Positions 46,080 to 57,468 of a DNA stretch of 64,000 bases are shown piece after piece. How positions within the stretch are numbered: the stretch's first letter is position 1; the number at the start of each line of letters is the position of its first letter. Made by a program: the position numbers and the translations under genes. Under the pieces are notes generated by a model. It was not told the DNA's origin. It did not search any database and saw only the letters and a list, made by a program, of their open reading frames with translations. The stretch is taken from assembly GCA_026027325.1 (NCBI GenBank), contig JAMSLZ010000014.1, positions 558,001 through 622,000 on the forward strand, given 5' to 3'. This stretch comes from Actinomucor elegans (taxonomy: Eukaryota; Mucoromycota; Mucoromycetes; Mucorales; Mucoraceae).

Positions 46080-47610
46080 CTATTCAAGCAAAGGGCGACC
46101 AAATGGTTCAGCAGCAAAGAGACCAGCAGCTTTGCGATTATACACTGTTGAACCGCGAACAATAGTACGATCAACAGCACCATAGAAAGTTTCGCCAATA
46201 TAAGGTGACAACTTGTTCTTGAAATGAACATCTGTAATATTCACTTCAAAAGTAGATTCAGGACGCCAGATAACAAGATCACCATCGTTGCCTACACGAA
46301 TCTCACCCTTCTTGTGATCCAAGTTGGTTCTTTTGGCAGGAGCCAAACTAAGCCAGTGAGCAATATTTTGAAGACTATATAATGATGCGTTAGTTGAGGA
46401 TATATATATAATGTGGGAATGATTCACTTACGTGACACCACGCTTGCGACCTTCAGTCCAGAGCACAGGCAAGCCAAATTGAACACTGGCAATACCACCC
46501 CAAGCTTGACCGAAATCACCCGTTTCTTGCTTCTTGAGTTGAGCAGTACAAGGTGAATGGTCACTTACGACATAATCAATGGTGCCATCCAATAAAGCTT
46601 CCCAAAGCTGTTCTCGGTTAGAAGCTTCACGAATAGGAGGACAACACTTGTAGTGAGTAGCACCATCTGCAATGGCTTCTGAAGTAAAGTTGAGATAGTG
46701 GAAACAAGTCTCGACAGTAAGAGGAGCACCAGCAGCCTTGGCAGCACGAATAGCAGGAATAGCACTGGCAGCAGAAAGATGAACAATATGAGTTCTGACA
46801 GACTTGCCTTGCTCATGGTATTCACGAGTAAGACGAATGATCATATCAATAGCAGTTGTTTCAAGCTCTTGAGGACGCGAGTTCAAGAAACTGGCGTAGG
46901 TACGGCTATCCAATTGTTCAGTAGGCTTCGTTTCAACCTTACCACAGCCTTCCATTTCAGCATGGAACAATAAGACACGATCAGAGTTGATCATTTTATC
47001 CATAGCTAAACGAACTTGTGCTTCATTTACACAAGGGAACTCATCCACACCACTTTCAATCAAGAAACACTTGAAACCACGAACACCTTTTTCAATCAAA
47101 GCAGGTAATTCATTGGCGTTATCAGGTACGACACCGCCCCAGAAACCGACATCTACGTGACACTGACCTTGTGCTGCATTGAGTTTAGTATCGAAATTGG
47201 CGACGGTGGTAGTAGGAGGGATTGCGTTCAAAGGCATGTCAATGACAGTGGTAATACCACCAGCAGCAGCAGCTTTGGTACCAGTCTCAAATCCTTCCCA
47301 TTCCGTACGTCCAGGTTCATTCAAGTGAACTAATGACAAATTACTAACAAATTCCACATTCTATTTCAATCCATGTCTTACCATGAGCATCCACCAAACC
47401 GGGCATCAATAACTGATTGTCTTCTAATTGAATGACTTCTAAATCACCTTCACTGACAGTGGTAGTGCATTTTTTGTTTTCGAGCGCGATTTCGACAATT
47501 TTACCAGTGCTTTGATCAATGAGCACTTCAGCAGGAGCTTGGGTATGCTTGGGAGAAAGAATGGCGTTTTGTGCCTTGACAAGTAGATAGCGTTGAGGGG
47601 AAACGGTCAT
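46080..47610 (-). CDS. Allantoinase
   Basis: Hydrolyses allantoin to allantoate in purine catabolism, a nitrogen-scavenging pathway. Exons 47610-47382, 47329-46432, 46374-46080 encode 473 residues (yeast Dal1 460). Amidohydrolase metal-site motifs: [20 protein letters not shown], the carboxylated-Lys segment GVRGFKCFLIESGVDEF, LLFHAEMEG, RTHIVHLSAASA and the catalytic VSDHSPC. The substrate-specificity regions (TVETCFHYLNF, PPIREASNREQLW, GIASVQFGLPVLWTEG) match allantoinases rather than dihydropyrimidinases. C-terminus GDLVIWRPE and FYGAVDRTIVRGSTVY is also typical. No other allantoin genes lie nearby. Confidence 0.95.
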
Positions 47611-49392
47611 TTGTTAATATTGCGTCCTATAGCAAAAGAGAAAAAAAAAAAAGAAAAAAAAAGGCAGATTAGATATTGAAAATATATACTATGAACTAGA
47701 TGAAAAAATACCGTGCAAAAATACCCTATATCTTTGAGCTACCGTTTTACTTGACTATGATTGGTAAATAATTTATTTTAATGGCCGATATGAAATATAC
47801 CAACCTATAATTTTGGGTGTGAATCCATGTTTTGAGAACTTTCTCCGCCTAACAATGACTGTAGACTGAAGTTTTTTTTGGGTTTAACTCGGGGTAACTA
47901 GGCTGCATATGATTTTTCTTCCGTTGCAACCAACATTGATTCTAATTGACATGAATCGCGTCATAACAATAAAGTCAATCTCTATAGCAACGATAAGAGA
48001 TCGTGACAACGGATGTAGTATAACACTACTAAGACTGTGAATGCAATGTTACTCAATCCAAAAAAAAAAAAATTTGAATTGGTATAGAAAGTCTTATTTA
48101 ACACAATCGCCTATCCCATGTTTGACAAGCGCGAATTTAAGAGAAAAACGATGTTGGATTAGCATTATGTGGAGAAACTTGAAGCAAAAAAATAGGGTTA
48201 TATTGTTTATTGGTGCCACTAGTAAAACTGAGAGTTTTGCAAACATACTAAGGATTGTAAGCAGTCAGCACATGGCGTTTGTTCTGAAAAGTCTTGTAGT
48301 GGTGGTGTTAATTCCCAGCTTTTCCTCTAATATATTGATTTCATTGGATAGCAAAAATTGAATACTGTGGTCCCAGGTACACCCAACAGAAATCTTAAAA
48401 TCTTAGATCTTTTTTATCTAGATTAACAATGAACCCGAGGAATAGTTTTGCTTTTTTTGGGGAAATATATAGAACAAAGCACACTTTATTTTAAATGTTT
48501 AACACTTGTCATTGTGAATAATAAATATATACGAGTGTTAAAAAACGTTAAGTATGTAGTGTCTTATCCTTCGAAGTAATAGTTTATCTCTCTTACTTCA
48601 CAAAAGCTCGTATCATCCAAAACGGAGCTTAATTACGTACAATTTCTGTTAATCGTATAAAGTGCATATTTGCTATCACTGTCTTCTACAATTATGGTTT
48701 TCAAATTTTCAGGCATTTCTGGTCCTCATCAATTTCTTAACACGTTAATTGCCATTGGCCAGAGGAAATCGAATATTGTGATCTTCTTCTCCATGGACAG
48801 ACTGGACAAACACCCTCAACGTTTTAATATTCGGGACATGGGGGGGTTTTTTAAAGAAACCCGCTTTCATAGGTATATGCGAACTCAGACAAGCGTTAGT
48901 AGTATAAAACTCCGAAATAATATATTTTTCTTTTTTTATACCATTTTTCATTTTTCATAAAAGACCTACACCATTCAAACTAAACCCTAATGTTAATATA
49001 AACTTAATTGAAAAAGAAAGTGGAATACATGTAGTTTCCGGCCGAATATAATGCAATTCGGTATACCAGGTATAAAATTCGGACTCTGAGCCTTAAAAAT
49101 CGCAATTTCAAAAAATTAGCTTGATGACACACATGAGATCAGTCAAATGTCGCATCTGATTAGTAGTCATGCTCTGAATGAGCTGCTGCTATGTGACAAG
49201 TCCTCAACCCAACCCCAGTAAGCTTTTTTTTTGCTGTTGTATCAAATGTTTTTGTTCGTTTTATATAGTTTGAATTAGACAAACGATATTATATAAAATG
49301 TTACTTGAGAGTATAGATTCAACAATAGACTAATACCAATTTATAACATTGAAAACAAGAGCATAATAATAATAATACGTCAGATTATATTT
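47611..49392. other. Spacer with one dispersed-repeat copy
   Basis: 1.8 kb with no supportable gene. Purine-rich A-run cluster just upstream of the allantoinase start (47638-47661) and a repeat copy at 49121-49190. A 96-codon ORF at 48670-48960 has no recognisable features. Confidence 0.6.
49121..49190 (+). repeat. Dispersed intergenic repeat, copy 5
   Basis: GATGACACACATGAGATCAG, TCAAATG, TCGCATCTGATTAGTAGTC (19 bases identical to the copy at 40666) and GAATGAGCTGCTGCT. The first GATCTCG block is eroded. Confidence 0.65.
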
Positions 49393-51959
49393 TTAAGGCG
49401 TAGTAGGCTTAGGAGACTTTGAGGTTGTCGGGCCAGCATGCTCCAAAGTCGTAATAGTAGTGACAGTAGTGGTCATAGAGACAGTGGTAGCGGTAACAAC
49501 GGCCTCTGTTCGAGACACATTGCCTGATTGAACAGAAAAATCGTCTTGTCCCGCATTCAGCGCAGGTACTGATGTTGAATCTTTGCCAAAAGAGTTACTT
49601 ACATTAACAGCAAAAGAAAAAGATTGTTCAAGCTCATCAACATCGTTCTCCCTGTCCTTTCGTTTGCCTAATAAGAGCTTTGGAAGTCGCTGGGCGTTGA
49701 TGACGTCTAAAATAGGACCTTCATCCTCCACTTCGTAAGATAGAATTTTTTTAAACGTACAAATAGAGTGACGATGATCGGCAGAGCGAAGTTTCTTGAT
49801 AATAGCAATATCATCTTCGTTATCATCAGGATGGTGCGTAGTAGGAGCAACAGGAAATTCGTTGACTTTAAAGTCCTCATCATCGAACCAGCGTTCGCGT
49901 TCTAGTTGAAAATCTTGGACAACAGCAACGCGATAATCTTCGACAAACGCTTTATCTCTAGACCAAAGGTTCACCATCCATTGTGTTTCGAAGCAATCAT
50001 CACAATTGTATCTTGCATGCTGATCCTTATCAAGCAATGCTGATATCAAAGATTTGGCTATTACAATGCATTAGAAAAGTGCTTTTGTATGCGCAGCATG
50101 TTGTCATACGTACTCATCGTGCTTGTGTTTTCAAAAGCACTAGTGTCAAATCTAGGGCTTTCATTCAAGATTTTCTTATAGAGTATATTGAGGTCTAGAT
50201 AGTAGTCTACATAGTCGATAAATGGATGTTCTCCAGAAATCATGTAATACAGTACTAGTCCAGCACACCAGCAATCGACCTTTTCACTGTACTCTTCATG
50301 TTTTAAAACTTCTGGAGGATGATTACTATCAAATGTGTTAGTTTTCTTTTTTTAAGTACAGATCAAAGATAATTACGCTGCTGTTCCATAATCACTGGGC
50401 CATAGTTTAGAAGCATTTGCTTTATAAACAGATAAACCAAAATCAGCAATTACGATTCTCGTTCTATCTTCTAAACCAGATAATAGCAGATTTTCAGGCT
50501 AAAAAAATACTTTAGCGTGAATTATAAATATAATAGCCATTATTTCTACCTTGAGATCTATAGAATAAAGTTAAGTTATGCACATATGTAAAGTATATAG
50601 ACCCTACCACAGTGAATAATTCCATTTTGATGTATGTACTAGGACAAAAACGGATCAATAACATCTAAATATGCAGTATAGATATTCTTACCTGCAAACC
50701 TGACAAGACTTGTTTAAACAAGAATGAGGCATTTTCCTCGGTCAAGCAAGACTTTTGCTTTACACGTTGCCTTAGTGTTCCACCAATGTACCTTTTTTTT
50801 TCATACATGTTAACTCTTGGTCTATGAAATAATTTGCAAGTACTCACAATGGGAAAAACGAACGCACTGTTTGGTCTCTTTTGAACTGAGCTATCATAGC
50901 CAAAACATTGACCTTTTATAGTGTGAATATCAAATAATTTTAGTCGTTGGGAAGCACTTACATGTCTATTTTTCTTCAATATTTGGCTTTCTATTTCTTC
51001 CTTCTTTGATGGTTTAACATCAATTCTTCGTACAACTAATTGGTGGCTAGGCTTCGAACATTCATAAGCCAGTAAGACGTCTGCTTGATTACCGTGGCCG
51101 ATTTTTCTTCTCGTTGTCTTGACCGTTAATACTTTATCCTTCTTGCGTTCTGGATTAAAGAGCAAACCTGGATGAAAATCCTAAAAATATGTTTAGAATC
51201 AACAAGCATGCATAAATTAATACATGTTACCATTGTAAAGATTTCGTCGCTGTATCTATCGTTTTCGTACAGTTTGATTTGAATGAAATTCATACCTATA
51301 CTCAATTGGGTTAAGCTGATACTTATCATGCTATATATGAACTTACTAAGGTGAGAAGAAACAAAAGATACAATCGCATTAGGAAGAAGGATAACAGTCT
51401 TGTTTCGTCCTATCAAAGTTCCGTCCACTATAACCTACAGTGTGAATAGATTTTGATTATCAGGTACAGATTCATCCACTCACAGTACGTTCCATTATCA
51501 CTTAAATCCTACAAGAACAATCGTTATTTTAGTCAAGCGAATCAACAAAAACAAGAATCCTGCACTATCTTACTGTCAGATAAACAAAAGAAAGGTGGCT
51601 AGCATGATCTACTTTCTATAGTTAAAGCTAGTAAGTATGACGGATAGTTTAATTGGTTGAGATTTTGGTGCCTTACTGATGTGAATTTGCAGTGGAAATT
51701 GGATATGAAGCTCGTCGATATTACAATATCACTATAAACAACGTGTTGTAACTATCTTGAGCTTTAAAGTAGGTTTATACTTGGGCGGACTTACTTGGAA
51801 CTATCCCTTCCTACACCAAGTTCCGATCCTGCTTCGATCGGTATCACTGAATGCGCAGCAGATTTTTTAATGGTATTTTTGAAGGATCAATTTTAAGTTC
51901 TTACTTGTTCCACATGTATTGTCATGAGCCCCTCTTAAAATCGCGTGAAGTATAGGCAT
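49393..51959 (-). CDS. FHA-domain protein kinase, Chk2/Rad53/Cds1 class, with degenerate catalytic motifs
   Basis: Fifteen exons: 51959-51905, 51846-51795, 51731-51677, 51615-51574, 51508-51484, 51427-51347, 51295-51231, 51180-50962, 50912-50848, 50791-50692, 50638-50608, 50557-50550, 50498-50377, 50325-50114, 50057-49393; 598 residues. FHA domain first, with the binding residues in ELGVGRD, ISNFHCKF and DLSDNGTYLDG. The kinase domain follows: GHGNQADVLLAYE (glycine loop), VVRRIDVK, EIESQILKKNRHVNVL, FFPLYIGGTLRQR, NGIIHCDLKPENLLLSG, VIADFGLSVYK, HPPEVLKHEEYSEKVDCWCA. Compared with active kinases the beta-3 Lys is Arg, HRD is HCD and APE is PPE; DFG and the catalytic Asp are kept. A Ser/Thr-rich tail ends the protein. 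The domain order is that of DNA-damage checkpoint kinases. Activity is uncertain. Confidence 0.85.
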
Positions 51960-53105
51960 TATTGACTAATTTCTTAGCAATGCAAAGAGAAATGGCTACT
52001 GACAAGAGACAAACACGGCATTATACATATCAACTTGTGAGTTACAGTCACAGTCGGCATTATATTGGATCCACAGACGATGGTAATTGGATTGTAACAC
52101 TCGTCCTATTGATTTCATTGGGTGGACGAGTTTTGTCCCCAAGATATTCTCGACAAAATCTTTAGAATGAAACGCATCGCAATTCATTTCAGCGATGAAT
52201 TATGAAGTAAAGCTTTGTATACAACTAAAACATGGTATTTCAAATGAAAATAGCTTTATAAGCTTCATATTTACGTGAAAAAACGCTAGGTCATTCCGAC
52301 TATGAAGTATTTTCTATCATGTGTGATGAACCTTTTTTGTTTCCTACAAAGATCGCAATATACAGAATAAAGCCTGATTATCTACGATTTTTTTAAGAGT
52401 GTAAGATGCAAACATACGTTTATCTGGTTCCATTATAAAAGGTTTAGTTTTTTTTTTTGGCATGAATATTTCAATTTCTGTGCCCTGAAACGTATAGTGC
52501 GTTATGTTTGTTAAAACTCAGCGTACTTGTATAAAGCCCTTTCTGCGCCTTTATAGGCTATTGTTATATTCAAATGCTAAATAATGCCAACTTTAGTAGA
52601 TACAATTACTATTTTATATTCACATCAAGCCTGCTAAACATTATGCAGTTAATTTTGGTTTAATAATGATAAAATCTATATCTCCAGTTAAGCAGATCAA
52701 TGAAAGGCTTATGAAGGCCACCCTTATTACAGTTCCTAATATAAAATAAAAAAAATGTACAGGATAATAAATGTACGCACCATCTGATATGCCTAGGAAT
52801 AGAAGAAGCACAATAATTTGATTAAGAATGTTTTTCACTGGCTACTTTATAGGATCGATCTTGTTAGAGTAGAGCTTTGTAAGCAAGCTCAGGGATATTG
52901 ATCAGCGCAAAAATCCCCAGATACAGTAGCTCATCCTGCAGCTAAACTAGTAATGCAATACGGAAAAGTCATCGTTTAATGGTTCCCATCTCTATTAATA
53001 AGAATACTCCAAGTTTAAATATACAGTAATAATAATTATACATTATTTTGAAAGGAATGAGGTATATGTAAATTATTAGATAAGTAATGAAAAATAATAT
53101 GTAGG
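51960..53105. other. Intergenic spacer
   Basis: About 1.1 kb AT-rich DNA between the kinase start and the stop of the same-strand MFS gene. No gene or repeat supported; a hydrophobic 65-codon ORF (52641-52838, minus) is most likely chance in AT-rich DNA. Confidence 0.6.
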
Positions 53106-55244
53106 TTACTTTTCATAAGCCTTTCTTAAGGCTGTCCACTTGAAGGCATACTTTCTGATGATCACCAAGTTAATAGAAGCAATCGCAAGAATAGCACCGC
53201 AAAAAGTAGACAAGATTCCATTTCCAAGAGCCCTCAGAATTTCAGAGGCGATGAGTGATCCTACACCAGCCATAATATATCTTGCAAAATTATTACAGGC
53301 TGTAACGGACGCGCTTTGTTTGCGGAAGCAGTCAATCATGTAAGCACTGAGAGCAATGTTGGGAAACATAAGCGAAAATCCAACTATACCGGCAAACACA
53401 CAAGTTAGTAGAGTCGTAAAAATATTTATAAAGGTCACTCCTACTTATGAATTGGCACACCAAGCCATAAGCAAAATGAACATTCTTTTCCAAACACCAT
53501 CCATAAGCAATGAAACCAAATAGTTGCAATAGAATAGTACCATACATAATAGCGCCACCCAAACGCATTTCAGGATAAACTTCCATGCCGTTTGCTTGAG
53601 CTTTACTCGCTTTGCGATTATATGTATTGTCTGACATTCTGCCGCCCAAGACGCCACCTATCATAGAGCCTGCAGCAGCAGGAAGATAACAAATACCTAC
53701 AATACCTGAACTGAGGCCATATTGCAAAGTATAACTTCTTGTAAAATTGGTATTATTCAAATAGAGGACAAAGAAGCTAAGAATAAAAAATAAGAAACTA
53801 TTGTTGATTGAAATCATGAATGCACACTTACAGCACACCAACAAAAATGACAGCCAGCGCAATGTTTGGGAACAATAATAGTTTGAGTGCGGCAATAGGG
53901 TTAATAAAGTTTCTCTTTTTATGTTGCTCTTTTTGTTGTGCTTCGACATCTTCGCTGAATTCAGCCTTGGCACTTTTTTCAGAATTAGTATCATTTACAT
54001 TAGACTTTTCAGGCATGGGTGCAGGCAGAGAACTAGCTCTCCATGTTTCCGGTAAACCAAACACAATGCCTAACCAAGTCAAAAAACCAAAAATAGCCAA
54101 GAAATAGAAATCGCTTCTCCAACCAAAAGCTTGATTTAAATAGCCGCCAATGATGGGACTAAATGAAGCACAAATAATTAGTTTAGCTTGATATCATCAT
54201 ATAGGTCACATACCCAATCGCTGGGCCTACTAAAGGGCCACATGCATAATATGCAAATGCTTTACCCCTCTCATGCGACTCGAAAATATCTGCAATGGTA
54301 CCAGCTCCCATGGACATGGCCTATCAAACGATAACAGAATGAGATCATAACCCCGTTGATGAATCAAGTTGTTACTTTACTGAAGATGAGCCTATTGCGC
54401 TAAATGCGCGGAATATGATAAACATTTCAGCATTGACAGATATTCCACAGCAAATACTTCCAACAAAAGAAATAAAGAAAGATATAATGTAGATACGTCT
54501 TCTGCCTATAAAATTATGTAAGTGTACATGATAAGGGTCCATATTAACGGTACTTGCCGAACAAATCACCGAAGGTAGCCCAAACTAATGGCTATATAAT
54601 AATGACAAGTAGATTAGTTGGAATGCAAGCAATTCAAATACGGAGAAAATCGTACGAAAAAAGCGGTAAAGAACGTAAATATAGACACTGATTACGTGAG
54701 TGATTGATATACATATAATGATTAGATCAGGATACTTACATGATGCATTCATGACTGTATCTGTCGTTTGGAAATCATCTTGCATAGTAACCAAGGCTGG
54801 AAACTATATTTTATAATAGGAACAGCGATAATATTGGGATTTAGTAAGCAGAAATCGACTGTAAAAGGAACTTACATAGAGAGTAGTTGATATTGGAGAG
54901 CTAATTAAAACAAGTTAAAAAGAATACCGCAATCGAAACCGATCAAAGAAAAAAAAAAAGTCTTACATGGCTCCAGCAATACTAACTAGCATCAAGATCA
55001 AGTTCTTTTTATATCTAGGATATAGCTTCGGATCAGAATTGTCCCTAGGCTTACACCACCAGCGACGTTCTTCGCCTATGGTTCCAACCTCCGTTGCCGA
55101 TGAAGAAGCAGACGAAAGCCGTTCTTCGTGCTGCGAACCCATAACGTCTAAACTTGGGTCATTGTTATTTAATGAAACAATCAGATCTCTTTGTAAATAG
55201 CTCTTGGTTGATTTATGAGACGGTATTCGAGTAGCTGGCTCCAT
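53106..55244 (-). CDS. Major facilitator superfamily transporter, DHA1 (drug:H+ antiporter) type
   Basis: Ten exons: 55244-54967, 54900-54876, 54803-54740, 54687-54656, 54591-54554, 54501-54381, 54320-54214, 54158-53832, 53776-53445, 53383-53106; 533 residues. About 85 cytosolic residues precede the first span (LILMLVSIAGAISPISTTLY). DHA1 landmarks are FGDLFGKRRIYI (motif A), GPLVGPAIGPIIGGYLNQAF with GWRSDFYFLA (motif C), a charged central loop, GMEVYPEMRLGGAIMYG and a C-terminal CFRKQSASVTACNNFARYIM. The last intron (53384-53444) uses donor GTAGGA and a clear CTAAC branch site; ignoring it gives a false frameshift. Relatives export drugs, polyamines or organic acids; substrate here is unknown. 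Confidence 0.9.
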
Positions 55245-56950
55245 GTTTTCCGAAACAAGACAAAAGAAAGAATTGATCGGGTATTCAGCTGCCTGTATTT
55301 ATATATATAGCTAAAGAGAAAAAAGGAACCATGTTACTCATAAACGATAGAATCTATTAAAATGGAACGCTCCAAGTAGTAAGGGAAAACCTTGCCCCGT
55401 CAACGTGGTCGGGTTCAATTGAAATCCAAAAGTCAGATAATTTTTTGCGAATCAACACGGTGAAAATATAACCCATTTTGTAATTGCGAGTCATCCGTAG
55501 TATCCTACTCCGTAAGCATGCCAGTTGCAAGCATATCCTTGGTCTAACAGTGATCTATTACACTTGAAGAAATTTTATTGGATTCAAATTCAATATATAT
55601 TAATATTCCCCTGGAGTATGAGCGGTGGTTCATTAAGCTATCAATTCATGTTCTCCGTCTTCCTCTGAATTTAAAGCATTCTTTGTGCAAAGTAGAATAA
55701 GCCATGAAAGGGTGTAAAACAACCAATCTAGATTTTATATACGGTGTTTGAATACTACGCTACACACAACGACCAAATGTTCAAAATTCTAAGGTTGCAT
55801 CTGAGTCATCAAGTAATCAAGCCAAAGCTTTTAATTCTGGAAATTCACTAGAACTACTAATGATACTATTTTTGCTTATTATAAGTTTAATATTGTACAT
55901 TGGATTCCAAAGAAGTTACCATTCTTCAGAAATATATCATTTTTTATCCTTTAGATCAACTTTATATATATATATATTTCATTTCCTACGAAATACGCAT
56001 TAGCAAATATAGTACGTTTTGTATTAATAACTTTAGGTTGCAAGCTTGTTTCTCTTACCTTCTAATATAAGCAAGAAAATAAAAGGTACAGATTAAAGAG
56101 CGAATGTATTTATATACGGCGACATTAAGTTGATTGGCTAGTGACGGATATGATGAATTGGATGTTGGTTGGTTGACAAGTTTCTTAACAAAAATCCTTT
56201 AATTATAAAACTGCGTCTATTCACTACAGAGCAAATATACAAATTTGTGACTTGAAATACAAATATGCACCAATTGGTTCTTTATGATCATTACAAGGGC
56301 TTTTCTGAAGTTGTAACAGAACAGATATCATACAACTTCATCATCATAATTATATTGGTGTCTAAAGCTCTCGCCATCTTGTTAAAACCACACTATTCGA
56401 AAGGCAATCGCATCGTCTGCAAAACTTATTAAAAAGTTAGAATATTAATATATGCTTCTAACCCTGTATATTTATGCTTAATGGCTAATAGCTTTGATTT
56501 TATTGTATATCGTAAATAATTGTCCATGTTCACTCGACAAAATATTGTAGATTATACTGTAACCAATTCAAAATAGAGCAAAGGTATGAATTCGAATCAT
56601 GGAAAATGTCAATATAAATGAATACAAATTTTCATGATATACATCCAGTGGTATTTAATTGGCAACAGCTACATCAGGAAGACAGGTGTTACACGACTCT
56701 GCTAATTCAGCTTTTTTTTTTTTGTTCTTCTAGAACAAAACCGCCTATCTTTAATATTAACACCATTCAAAGTATTGATGCATAAAGTGCATTCAACATA
56801 GCAAGTTCTAATACGCATTCCATTGTGTTTTATATATATTATCTTGGTATTAAAGTTGTGTTTTATGTTGTGATAATATTAAATTTCAGGCACAAGTCAA
56901 TATCACAGTTCTGAAAAGTGGGGAGGGCGGAGGACATGGTACGCGTAATT

Positions 56951-57026
56951 GATGCATGCGATCTCGTGCGATCGTGGTCTGATGTCACATCAGATGAATA
57001 TTCTTTATTCAGAATGATCTACTGCA
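56951..57026 (+). repeat. Dispersed intergenic repeat, copy 6
   Basis: GATGCATGCGATCTCGTGCG, ATCGTGGTCTGATGTCACAT, CAGATGAATA and CAGAATGATCTACTGCA. Same block order as other copies; GATGCA head shared with copy 3. Confidence 0.55.
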
Positions 57027-57187
57027 TTGAGTAAAGTCTCTAATTGACTTCAAATGCAAAGCGATGAGCAACATTTGTTCACAAGTATAAAAATAAGGAC
57101 CTTTTTTTGTGTTTTGGTTTGTTCGTCTAAAAACACAGATTTTTTTTTTATTCAGTTGATTTGCTTATTTGCAAATGTAAGTGAAAT

Positions 57188-57450
57188 ATAAAACAGAAAA
57201 AAAGAAAAAGGAAAGGGTGGATTATTTGACAGGAAGGAAAACGAAAGGGTATTTACAAGTTAAAGAAAGAGAAAGAGAGAGTGTGAGTGCAGAAAGGAAA
57301 GTTTTACATAAACATAATACAAAGAGAGAGAAGGAAAGAGGTATACAAAAAGATGAGTTGGAATACTGGAAAGATATATGTATAAAAAAAGAATGTGAGG
57401 AGCATAGAGTCGTCTAAAAAAGAAAAAGAAAAAGAAAAAGAAAGGAAAGG
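57188..57450 (+). repeat. Polypurine (GA-rich) tract
   Basis: Long run dominated by AAAG, GAGA and GGAAA units on the + strand, immediately downstream of the Cdc24 coding end. The 78-codon ORF inside it is Lys/Glu-only low complexity and is not called as a gene. Confidence 0.6.
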
Positions 57451-57468
57451 GTAAGATCATAGATCACT

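Larger units (their letters stand above)
55245..57468. other. Spacer with one repeat copy and a purine tract
   Basis: 2.2 kb between the MFS start and the Cdc24 stop. Holds a dispersed-repeat copy (56951-57026), an (AT)n tract near 55963-55977, and a purine-rich tract at 57188-57450 that would form a pyrimidine-rich 3' UTR of the Cdc24 gene. No gene supported. Confidence 0.6.

Noticed and set aside
48670..48960. 96-codon ORF in the spacer upstream of allantoinase
   Set aside because: No recognisable motif, AT-rich codon composition, overlapped by an opposite-strand ORF; likely chance.
52641..52838. Hydrophobic 65-codon ORF downstream of the DHA1 transporter
   Set aside because: Ile/Phe/Leu bias is what AT-rich DNA gives; no link by splicing to the transporter, which has its own stop at 53106.
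53384..53444. Apparent frameshift in the DHA1 transporter between CQFI and the next readable frame
   Set aside because: A 61-nt intron with donor GTAGGA, CTAAC branch site and TATAG acceptor joins QFI to IGFSLMFPN in frame, so no lesion is needed.
57181..57417. 78-codon Lys/Glu ORF
   Set aside because: Pure translation of a polypurine tract downstream of cdc24.
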